Shown here: positions 1-5,649 of the stretch, one piece after another | How positions within the stretch are numbered: the first letter of the stretch is position 1 | Layout: the number at the start of each line of letters is the position of its first letter | From: an uncultured Prevotellaceae bacterium | Lineage (GTDB): Bacteria; Bacteroidota; Bacteroidia; Bacteroidales; Bacteroidaceae | DNA: 5,649 nt | Direction: 5' to 3' | NCBI GenBank assembly: GCA_945486445.1 | Contig: CALYTD010000088.1 | Location: 1 to 5,649 of the forward strand | Made by a program: the position numbers and the translations under genes | The notes under the pieces: model-generated | What the model saw: the letters and a program-made list of their open reading frames with translations, nothing else | Told to the model about the DNA's origin: nothing | Databases searched by the model: none

Positions 1-53
1 TTATAATTGATAACAGAAAAGGTACAGAAGTTTACTTTGCGATTTGGATAATC

Positions 54-108
54 AGGTGCTGATTACCGTGTAAAAGCATACGGATTACATTGTAATCAGC
101 ACCTTTTT
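54..108 (+). terminator. Terminator-like hairpin with T-run, plus strand
   Basis: Positions 54-66 (AGGTGCTGATTAC) are a perfect 13-base inverted repeat of 92-104 (GTAATCAGCACCT), with a 25-base loop and five T at 104-108. The T-run is only on the plus-strand side, so it would end a plus-strand transcript entering from the left. The loop can fold further: 67-71 pairs with 78-82 (one G-U). The first arm also belongs to another perfect dyad at 49-65, so alternative folds compete with this one. An attenuator or a protein-binding site is an alternative reading. Confidence 0.6.
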
Positions 109-230
109 ACATGGTAATTTGCCGTCTTTTACCGAGCAAGGTGTCCGTACTCGTTTTTTATGCGCCCTCAAACTGGGTTTTATAACGTAAGGATACTTGT
201 CTGTTTTATGATGAGCGATTTGGGGATAGT

Positions 231-282
231 GCACAAAAAAGAGGCGGAAACTGCATTACAGTGTCCGTCTCTTGTGCTTTTT
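231..282. terminator. Probable bidirectional rho-independent terminator downstream of trpG
   Basis: On the plus strand 231-236 (GCACAA) pairs with 272-277 (TTGTGC), 241-248 pairs with 264-271 (one G-U), and 250-253 (ACTG) pairs with 259-262 (CAGT), closing a five-base loop at 254-258. Bases 237-240 bulge and 249/263 mismatch. Five T follow at 278-282. Read on the minus strand, the inner part of the same stem (about 15 pairs, two mismatched) is followed by a T-run opposite the A-tract at 235-240, so it could also stop the trp transcript about 230 bases after trpG. A terminator facing both ways would suit a convergent neighbour to the left, which cannot be seen here. Confidence 0.75.
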
Positions 283-507
283 CCCCCTCAGCAGGTTATT
301 GTATTTCAGATAGTTCCACCTGTCTATTTGCTAGTTTGTGTACCGTTTCATCGAGGGCATGGCGTGCTATGTCGGGATTCGGTGTGGCACATTATAGTGT
401 ATGTAGGATAGGAAAAAGGCTGAAAAACCGTTGTTATAATGTCAAGAAACCTGCCTGCGGCCAAATGACCTATTGGGGTTGAGGTTACGTTGTGTCATTG
501 ATACAGC

Positions 508-1074
508 CTATAGGTCCAGCCAGTTGTTTAACATGGTACGCCCTTCTGGCGTTAGTACGCTTTCTGGGTGAAACTGTATTCCGTGTATGTCAAACGTGCG
601 GTGGCGCAGTGCCATGACCTGTCCTTCATCACTCTCTGCCGTTATTTCAAGGCAACTGGGGAAGTTCTCTTTGCTTACCACCCATGAATGATAACGCCCC
701 ATGACGATGCGTTTTTGTAATCCCTTGAAGATTGGGTCTGTGCCAAACTGTGTTCCCTCTGTTGCCACACCGTGAAAGACGGTGGATAGGTTCTCCAACC
801 TGCCACCAAAGTATTCGCCTATGGCCTGATGACCGAGACAAACACCAAGTATAGGCTTCTTGCCGGCATAGTTCTTTATCACGTCAAGCAGTAAACCAGC
901 CTCCGAGGGAATACCCGGACCGGGGGAGAGTATAATCTTGTCAAATCTCTCCAACTGATCCATCGTGAATTGGTCGTTGCGATATACGGTGACCTCTGCA
1001 CCAAGTTCCTTTACCAAATGGCTGAGGTTGTAGGTGAATGAGTCGTAATTGTCTATTATTACTATATGTTTCAT
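508..1074 (-). CDS. trpG: Anthranilate synthase component II, glutamine amidotransferase TrpG
   Basis: TrpG is a class I glutamine amidotransferase that hydrolyses glutamine and passes ammonia to TrpE. The 188-residue length is that of a free-standing subunit; no TrpD domain is fused. It begins IVIIDNYDSFTYNL (4-17), carries the oxyanion-hole segment SPGPGIP (50-56), the nucleophile elbow GVCLGHQAIGEYFGG (77-91) with Cys79, the RYHSWVV segment (127-133), and IQFHPES (166-172) with triad partners His169 and Glu171. On sequence alone it cannot be separated from PabA, and in some bacteria one subunit serves both pathways; position directly after trpE supports the tryptophan role. It is the last gene of the visible operon. 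Its TAG stop at 508-510 is followed by about 230 bases of noncoding sequence before the first good terminator. Confidence 0.96.
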   Translation of the reverse strand: MKHIVIIDNYDSFTYNLSHLVKELGAEVTVYRNDQFTMDQLERFDKIILSPGPGIPSEAGLLLDVIKNYAGKKPILGVCLGHQAIGEYFGGRLENLSTVFHGVATEGTQFGTDPIFKGLQKRIVMGRYHSWVVSKENFPSCLEITAESDEGQVMALRHRTFDIHGIQFHPESVLTPEGRTMLNNWLDL

Positions 1075-1095
1075 TGCGCTTGCTGACTAATGATA

Positions 1096-2520
1096 TTACA
1101 TATTTTCAGCCATTAATATGGCTTTTCTGAGTGCTCCAAGTTTGTTGTTCACCTCCTGCAACTCGTATTCCTCGTTGCTTTTTGCCACTATTCCTCCCCC
1201 AGCTTGGAACCACAGTTCTCCGTTTCTGCTGACAAATGTGCGTATGGTAATAGCCTGATTCAACGTGCGGTTGAAGCCAATAAAGCCTATACAACCTCCG
1301 TATGCACCACGGTTGTGCGGTTCATATTCTGATATTAGTTGCATGGCACGCACCTTCGGAGCCCCTGATAGCGTTCCGGCAGGGAAGGTGTCAATAAATG
1401 CTTTCACGGGGTCTGCACCCTTGTCAAGAGTACCGCTGACACGACTGACAAGGTGTATGACATGAGAGTAGTACTGCATATCCTTGTAAAAGTCAATATG
1501 TACGTTGTGGCAGTTACGTGAAAGGTCGTTACGTGCAAGGTCAACAAGCATTACGTGTTCCGCGTTCTCTTTGGAGTCGTTGCGCAGATACTCCGCATTG
1601 CGACGGTCCTGCTCAGCATTGCCCGTGCGTTTTGTCGTACCTGCTATCGGGTCTATGTATGCCGTGTATTCCCCGTTGTCGCCAATCCCTATGCGGCAGT
1701 GCGTCTCTGGCGATGAGCCAAATATGCGAAAGCCTCCGAAATCAAAGTAGAAAAGGTATGGTGAGGGGTTGATACTGCGCAGAGCACGGTAAAGTTTGAA
1801 GTCATCTCCCTCATATTGCTGCACGAAACGGCGTGAAAGGACAATCTGGAAGACGTCACCCCGCTGACAATGCTTTATTCCCTTGCGTATATTCGCCTTG
1901 TGTTCCTCGTCTGTCAGTGGTGATGTCGTGTCACCAATAGGGTGGAAGTCGTAGGGTTGAACATTGGCTTTGTTCATCTTCATCAGCAGATTGTCTATCT
2001 GTGCCGTGCCCCCCGCAGTGGCGTCAGTGTCTTCCGTGAGGGTGATGAGTATCATCTTGTTGTTGAAATGGTCAAACACTATCACGTCACGGAAGAAGAT
2101 ATAAAGCATGTCTGGAGCATCGTTCTTTGCCATTGTGGTGTCCTTCACGGCTATATCTTCAAAGTAACGTACGGCGTTGAAGGCCGTATAACCATACAAT
2201 CCGCAGTATTCAGAGTGTTCACCACTAATAGCGAAGCGGTCAAGAAAATCGTTGATAGCGTTGTCTGAGCGATAATCATGGTCCACGGTATGCCTTGTTG
2301 ACGTACCATCGGGATATGAACAAACGGCCTCGCCGTGACTGATGCTGACATAAGCCACAGGGTTTAGACCTATGAAAGAGCGAGAATTATCCTTTTCGTG
2401 GTAGTCGGAACTCTCCATAAGTGCAGACTGTGGGTATATGTCCCTTAGTCGCATATACACGCTTACGGGTGTATGTAGGTCGGCAAGTATGGTTCTTGTT
2501 GTTGTAGTATATCTGAACAT
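1096..2520 (-). CDS. trpE: Anthranilate synthase component I TrpE
   Basis: TrpE makes anthranilate and pyruvate from chorismate, using ammonia delivered by TrpG. It is the committed and usually feedback-controlled step. The 474-residue product has an N-terminal regulatory part followed by the chorismate-binding domain. The segment SALMESSD (32-39) matches the LLES element of the tryptophan pocket, so feedback inhibition by tryptophan is likely. Catalytic-domain motifs are QIVLSRRF (225-232), PSPYLFYFDF (252-261), GSSPETH (268-274), PIAGT (291-295), VMLVDLARNDL (323-333), YSHVIHLVS (351-359), AGTLSGAPK (381-389), RGAYGGCIGF (404-413) and QAGGGIVA (439-446). The LMES element and the adjacent trpG favour TrpE over the related PabB or MenF. 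It starts 20 bases after trpB, with no Shine-Dalgarno sequence, and trpG follows after 21 bases. Confidence 0.97.
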   Translation of the reverse strand: MFRYTTTTRTILADLHTPVSVYMRLRDIYPQSALMESSDYHEKDNSRSFIGLNPVAYVSISHGEAVCSYPDGTSTRHTVDHDYRSDNAINDFLDRFAISGEHSEYCGLYGYTAFNAVRYFEDIAVKDTTMAKNDAPDMLYIFFRDVIVFDHFNNKMILITLTEDTDATAGGTAQIDNLLMKMNKANVQPYDFHPIGDTTSPLTDEEHKANIRKGIKHCQRGDVFQIVLSRRFVQQYEGDDFKLYRALRSINPSPYLFYFDFGGFRIFGSSPETHCRIGIGDNGEYTAYIDPIAGTTKRTGNAEQDRRNAEYLRNDSKENAEHVMLVDLARNDLSRNCHNVHIDFYKDMQYYSHVIHLVSRVSGTLDKGADPVKAFIDTFPAGTLSGAPKVRAMQLISEYEPHNRGAYGGCIGFIGFNRTLNQAITIRTFVSRNGELWFQAGGGIVAKSNEEYELQEVNNKLGALRKAILMAENM

Positions 2521-2540
2521 AATGTGTAATATCCGTTTGA

Positions 2541-3725
2541 TTATTTTACGTTGGCGAGGTAGGTATCAAGGTCTTTGTCACCACGTCCTGAGACGGTAAG
2601 CACTACTACATCGTCTTTCTTGAACTGCGGAGACACCTTTGGCAGCAGTGCGAGGGCGTGGGCAGATTCCAGTGCTGGAATAATTCCTTCCATTCTTGTC
2701 AGTTCAAAAGCGGCGTTTAGTGCCTCATCGTCATTTGCCGGCAACACCTGTGCACGTCCTGTCTCATACAGATTACAGTGAAGCGGACCAGTACCAGGGT
2801 AATCAAGCCCTGCTGATATGGAGTAAGGTTCAATAATCTGACCGTCCTCTGTCTGCATAAGCTTAATACGTGAGCCGTGAAGTATGCCGGTAGTACCTAC
2901 CTGCATGGACGCTGCAGTCTTGTCTGTGTCCACTCCTAAGCCTCCAGCCTCACCGAGTATTATGCGTACTCTCTCATCGTTTATATAGTGATATATTGTG
3001 CCAGCGGCATTGGAACCACCACCTACACAGGCCATGAGATAGTCAGGATAGTCACGACCAATCTTTTCTTCCAACTGCCATTTAATCTCTTCAGAAATTA
3101 TACTTTGCAGTCTTGCCACCAAATCAGGGTAGGGGTGTGGGCCTACTGTGCTGCCTATGATATAGAATGTGTCAGCAGGATGACTGCACCAGTCACGTAT
3201 TGCCTCGTTGGTTCCGTCCTTCAATGTCATGTTTCCGCTTTCCACAGGGTGTACGGTAGCCCCTAACATCTTCATTCTTTCAACGTTTACGTGCTGGCGT
3301 TGCACGTCAAGCGCACCCATATATACGGTACATGGCATGTTCATCAGTGCGCATACCGTGGCTGTTGCAACGCCATGCTGTCCAGCACCCGTCTCGGCTA
3401 TGATGCGGGTCTTGCCCATTTTCTTTGCAAGGAGAATCTGTCCGAGGGCATTGTTAATCTTATGTGCGCCGGTATGGTTAAGGTCTTCACGCTTCAAGTA
3501 TAGCTGACAACCATATTTCTCAGACATCCTTTTTGCAAAATATAGTGGCGAAGGGCGACCTACATAGTCTTTCAACAAGGCGTGGAACTCACTTTTGAAG
3601 TCCTCACTTTCAAGTATTGGCAGGTACGCCTTCTTCAAATCCTCTACTGTCTTGTATAATATCTCTGGTATATAAGCTCCGCCGTAATTGCCGTAGAAGC
3701 CTTCTTCGTTTACATTGTAGTTCAT
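2541..3725 (-). CDS. trpB: Tryptophan synthase beta subunit TrpB
   Basis: TrpB is the PLP enzyme that condenses indole with L-serine to give L-tryptophan, working with TrpA. At 394 residues it matches the usual TrpB1 length, not the longer TrpB2 form. Visible landmarks are [13 protein letters not shown] (9-21), [16 protein letters not shown] (77-92) with the PLP Schiff-base lysine Lys89, ETGAGQHG (111-118) with the catalytic Glu111, the phosphate-binding GGGSNA (235-240), [13 protein letters not shown] (302-314), PALESAHAL (350-358) and SGRGDKD (379-385), whose serine contacts the pyridine nitrogen of PLP. The GTGP variant, where enterobacteria have SVGP, fits the Bacteroidetes pattern. The ATG at 3723-3725 fits the normal family N-terminus and follows an ACAACACAACA tract. 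In Bacteroides as I recall it trpB is the first gene of the operon; here it is internal, between trpA and trpE. Confidence 0.98.
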   Translation of the reverse strand: MNYNVNEEGFYGNYGGAYIPEILYKTVEDLKKAYLPILESEDFKSEFHALLKDYVGRPSPLYFAKRMSEKYGCQLYLKREDLNHTGAHKINNALGQILLAKKMGKTRIIAETGAGQHGVATATVCALMNMPCTVYMGALDVQRQHVNVERMKMLGATVHPVESGNMTLKDGTNEAIRDWCSHPADTFYIIGSTVGPHPYPDLVARLQSIISEEIKWQLEEKIGRDYPDYLMACVGGGSNAAGTIYHYINDERVRIILGEAGGLGVDTDKTAASMQVGTTGILHGSRIKLMQTEDGQIIEPYSISAGLDYPGTGPLHCNLYETGRAQVLPANDDEALNAAFELTRMEGIIPALESAHALALLPKVSPQFKKDDVVVLTVSGRGDKDLDTYLANVK

Positions 3726-3741
3726 TGTTGTGTTGTCATTT

Positions 3742-4518
3742 TTAGTTGTTTAACGCCTCATATAGCCTGTCCATCGCCACGTTAGGGTCTCCTTCTGCAT
3801 CTGCAAGTAACTGTACGAACTTGCTGCCGATTATTGCTCCTGCCGCATTTTGTTGTGATGACTCCAGCGTCTGCTTGTTGCTTATACCGAAACCTATCAT
3901 GCGTGGGTTGCGAAGATTCATGGCATTGATACGATGGAAGTACTCCTGCTTAGCCTCGTCAAACGACTTTTGTGCTCCAGTTGTACTTGCAGAACTTACC
4001 ATATAGATAAAACCGTCGGTGTGTTCATCTATTAAGAGTAAGCGTTCTTCTGATGTTTCAGGGGTTATTAGCATGATGAAGCGAATGTCATATTTATCTG
4101 CTATCGGTTTAAGTTCAAGGTAATCCTTGAATGGAAGGTCGGGGATTATGGCACCACTTACGCCACATTCCACGCATGACTTGCAGAATTCCTCTATTCC
4201 GTAGCGCATTATGACGTTCAGATAACCCATCAATATCAGTGGTATATGCACTTCTTCCTTTATCTCCTTCAACTGTGTGAAGATTTTTTTCAGCGTAGTA
4301 CCGTTGCGTAATGATTGCGTTGCCGCCTGTTGTATTACCGGGCCGTCAGCCATAGGGTCCGAGAAAGGTATGCCAACCTCTATCATGTCCACTCCTCGAG
4401 CCTGCAAGGTCTTTATTACATTGCTTGTACAGTCAGCGGTAGGGTAGCCTGCGCAGAAGTACAGGGACAGCAGTTTCCTGTCTTTGTTGTCAGCGAATAG
4501 TTTGTTTATCTTGTTCAT
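3742..4518 (-). CDS. trpA: Tryptophan synthase alpha subunit TrpA
   Basis: TrpA cleaves indole-3-glycerol phosphate to indole and glyceraldehyde 3-phosphate; in the alpha2-beta2 complex the indole is channelled to TrpB. The 258-residue length is normal. The signature [15 protein letters not shown] (46-60) contains both catalytic residues, Glu47 and Asp58, at the same spacing as Glu49/Asp60 of Salmonella TrpA. Other landmarks are FCAGYPT (21-27), IIPDLPF (124-130), the flexible loop region [10 protein letters not shown] (174-183), GFGISNKQ (209-216) and GAIIGSKFV (227-235) for the phosphate. The FCAGYPT and SSASTTGA variants resemble Bacteroidetes TrpA as I remember it. The start overlaps the trpF stop by four bases and is preceded by ACAACAACA rather than a Shine-Dalgarno sequence. 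The protein has no tryptophan at all. It is followed 16 bases later by trpB, so the two subunits of the complex are adjacent but in A-then-B order. Confidence 0.98.
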   Translation of the reverse strand: MNKINKLFADNKDRKLLSLYFCAGYPTADCTSNVIKTLQARGVDMIEVGIPFSDPMADGPVIQQAATQSLRNGTTLKKIFTQLKEIKEEVHIPLILMGYLNVIMRYGIEEFCKSCVECGVSGAIIPDLPFKDYLELKPIADKYDIRFIMLITPETSEERLLLIDEHTDGFIYMVSSASTTGAQKSFDEAKQEYFHRINAMNLRNPRMIGFGISNKQTLESSQQNAAGAIIGSKFVQLLADAEGDPNVAMDRLYEALNN

Positions 4519-5195
4519 TGTTGTTGTATTTCGTTTATGAATGTTCTGAGTTTTGATATATCTTTCATTGCGGGTGCAATCTCAAACCTTGAGTTTATGT
4601 CAATGCCTATGCACATAGGGTGGCTGAATCTCTTCACCCTTTCCGCATCTTTTGGGCCTATTCCGCCTGAGAGCAGGAACGGAATGTCTCCGTCATAGCC
4701 TTCAAGGACGGACCAGTCAAACTGTTTTCCTGAACCTCCTACGCAGTCACATTTAGTGTCGAACAGTATGAGGTCTGTGTGGTCTTTGTATTGTCGCCAT
4801 CGTTTTACGTCGTCAGCCTCACGTATGCTTAGTGCTTTTATCACCTTTATCTCTGGCATTATGTCAGGAATCAAGGTGCGTTTGAGATTGTCTATGTACG
4901 TTGGGCTTTCCTCTCCGTGCAGTTGTATGTAGTCTAACTTATAGTTGTAGGCGTGGGTTACAACCGTTTGTGGCATCTCATTGACGAACACTCCCACTGT
5001 GGCGGGCTGTCTTTCTTGGCTTTTTGTCATGCCCAGTTCTGTCGGTATGTCGGGGATATTGCCAGCCCTTACCGTGATATCCTTGACATATCGTGAACTT
5101 TTGGGCCAGAAAATCAGTCCCAAGAAGTCTATGCCAAGTTCCTTAACTGCGTGTATATTCTCTGGGTCACGCATCCCGCATACCTTTATTTTCAT
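4515..5195 (-). CDS. trpF: Phosphoribosylanthranilate isomerase TrpF
   Basis: TrpF performs the Amadori rearrangement of N-(5'-phosphoribosyl)anthranilate to CdRP, the substrate of TrpC. The 226-residue product has the TIM-barrel landmarks in order: KIKVCGM with the catalytic base Cys6, GLIFWPKSSRYV (26-37), VGVFVNE (67-73), QLHG (91-94), LFDT with the catalytic acid Asp146, GGSGKQFDW (153-161), LLSGGI (174-179) and GIDINSRFE (197-205) for phosphate binding. It is somewhat longer than the roughly 200 residues of many TrpF proteins; much of the excess is a polar stretch at about 46-65, between the second barrel repeat and VGVFVNE. The ATG lies 4 bases after trpC, preceded by TAACAAC rather than a Shine-Dalgarno sequence. 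The stop overlaps the trpA start as ATGA, which suggests translational coupling. Three Trp residues (30, 133, 161) are present. Confidence 0.97.
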   Translation of the reverse strand: MKIKVCGMRDPENIHAVKELGIDFLGLIFWPKSSRYVKDITVRAGNIPDIPTELGMTKSQERQPATVGVFVNEMPQTVVTHAYNYKLDYIQLHGEESPTYIDNLKRTLIPDIMPEIKVIKALSIREADDVKRWRQYKDHTDLILFDTKCDCVGGSGKQFDWSVLEGYDGDIPFLLSGGIGPKDAERVKRFSHPMCIGIDINSRFEIAPAMKDISKLRTFINEIQQQ

Positions 5196-5199
5196 GTTG

Positions 5200-5649
5200 T
5201 TAGTTCGCTTTTATGTCGTTGATAAACCTTGCGAGAGCCTCTCCTGGATTGTCTGTCTTCATGAAATTCTCGCCTATCAGGAAGCCATTGAACCCTGCAT
5301 TGCGCAGTTCTCGTACTGTTTTTGGGTTGCTTATGCCGCTTTCACTAACCTTACAACTGTCATGAGGTAGTAGTTCTGCTAACTTGAATGAGTTCTCCAC
5401 CTGTGTTATGAAGGTGCCAAGGTTACGGTTATTTATGCCACATATGTCAGGAAACAGGTCCGCATATTCCGTCTCTTCCTTGCTGTGCATCTCAAGTAAT
5501 ACCTCCATTCCGAGGCTATGTGCGTTCTGTAACAGGCTGTTACACTCCTCTTTACTTAGGCAGGCGGCTATCAGTAGCACTGCGGAGGCACCGCATAGGC
5601 GGGCTTGCAGCAACTGATATTCGTCAATAACAAAGTTCTTATATAGTAT
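5200..5649 (-). CDS. trpC: Indole-3-glycerol phosphate synthase TrpC, C-terminal 149 residues (5' end beyond the window)
   Basis: This enzyme converts CdRP to indole-3-glycerol phosphate with loss of CO2 and water, the fourth dedicated step to tryptophan. The reading frame stays open to the right edge, so the protein is cut at its N-terminus; family members are about 260 residues and 149 are visible. Counting from the edge, the fragment opens with ILYKNFVID, whose lysine (residue 4) matches the catalytic Lys of the KDFIID motif. Then come CGASAVLLIA, VLLEMHS with the catalytic Glu (about 53), GINNRNL (about 72-78) and SESGIS (about 101-106), which bind and position the substrate, and a final FLIGENFM phosphate-binding region. 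The TTG at 5611-5613 is an internal codon, not a start, because homology continues upstream. A 4-base gap separates the TAA from trpF. The protein is a separate TrpC, not the TrpC-TrpF fusion of enterobacteria. Confidence 0.96.
   Translation of the reverse strand: MLYKNFVIDEYQLLQARLCGASAVLLIAACLSKEECNSLLQNAHSLGMEVLLEMHSKEETEYADLFPDICGINNRNLGTFITQVENSFKLAELLPHDSCKVSESGISNPKTVRELRNAGFNGFLIGENFMKTDNPGEALARFINDIKAN

Larger units (their letters stand above)
1..507. other. Noncoding flank downstream of trpG, no convincing gene
   Basis: I find no supported protein or RNA gene in this half-kilobase. Plus-strand open frames at 160-411 and 261-482 run through the terminator hairpin at 231-282 and have no recognisable motif, so I reject them. 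The region contains two strong hairpins (54-104 and 231-277), a weaker stem at 133-153 followed by six T (154-159), and a 31-codon protein-like but startless minus-strand stretch at 296-391. At the extreme left a plus-strand frame is open from position 3 to a TGA at 60-62; it could be the tail of a convergent gene, but 19 codons are too few to tell. I see no tRNA cloverleaf, insertion sequence end, or CRISPR-type repeat. Confidence 0.6.

Noticed and set aside
3..62. Plus-strand C-terminal tail of a gene entering from the left (19 codons ending in TGA at 60-62)
   Set aside because: Too short to recognise, and its stop lies inside the first arm of the 54-104 stem; the other two plus frames also stop within ten bases of the edge, so the true neighbour cannot be assigned.
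133..159. Third plus-strand terminator (CGAG 133-136 / CTCG 150-153 followed by six T)
   Set aside because: The stem is only four continuous pairs and then broken by two mismatches; too weak to call beside the two strong hairpins.
390..445. Minus-strand TTGACA (440-445) and TATAAT-like (391-396) boxes as a promoter
   Set aside because: The spacing of about 44 bases is far too long, and Bacteroidetes promoters use different boxes (TTTG and TAnnTTTG), of which I found no good pair.
160..482. Two overlapping plus-strand open frames (160-411 and 261-482) as small genes
   Set aside because: Both run through the terminator hairpin at 231-282, lack recognisable motifs and have no leader that supports the starts; they are most likely chance open frames in spacer.
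442..507. Readthrough extension of trpG past its TAG for 22 codons
   Set aside because: The TrpG product already has the normal family length and C-terminus, and no recoding signal is visible.
508..1074. trpE and trpG as para-aminobenzoate synthase (pabB/pabA)
   Set aside because: The tryptophan-binding LMES element of TrpE and placement inside an otherwise complete trp cluster favour anthranilate synthase; a shared role for TrpG remains possible.
5611..5613. TTG as the start codon of trpC
   Set aside because: The frame stays open upstream to the edge, and the twelve upstream residues contain the conserved catalytic-lysine motif (YKNFVID), so the gene begins outside the window.

Overview
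This window carries most of a tryptophan biosynthesis operon. All six genes lie on the minus strand and are tightly packed. Read in the direction of transcription (right to left) they are trpC (5' end outside the window), trpF, trpA, trpB, trpE and trpG. Junctions range from a 4-base overlap (trpF/trpA) to gaps of 4 to 21 bases, so one polycistronic mRNA is very likely. Every catalytic motif I checked is intact, and there is no frameshift or internal stop.

The organism looks like a member of the Bacteroidetes, most likely Bacteroidales and perhaps Prevotella-like. This rests on sequence details such as the TrpA FCAGYPT and VSSASTTGA segments, the Trp[12 protein letters not shown] segment, separate trpE/trpG and trpC/trpF genes, and starts without Shine-Dalgarno sequences. 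The taxonomic call is inference from family memory, not a search result.

Together the genes cover: chorismate plus glutamine to anthranilate (TrpE/TrpG); phosphoribosylanthranilate to CdRP (TrpF); CdRP to indole-glycerol phosphate (TrpC); and indole-glycerol phosphate plus serine to tryptophan (TrpA/TrpB). The one missing step is anthranilate phosphoribosyltransferase (trpD), which I would expect just beyond the right edge, upstream of trpC. The order C-F-A-B-E-G is a circular permutation of the B-E-G-D-C-F-A order I recall for Bacteroides, and this is the most notable feature of the window.

Positions 1-507, downstream of trpG, contain no convincing gene. They hold a strong hairpin with T-runs on both sides (231-282), a likely bidirectional terminator that would end the trp transcript. 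They also hold a second plus-strand terminator-like hairpin near the left edge (54-108), embedded in repeated TAATCAG/CTGATTA heptamers that can form competing structures. The rest looks like an ordinary, intact anabolic operon; I did not find an undescribed system.
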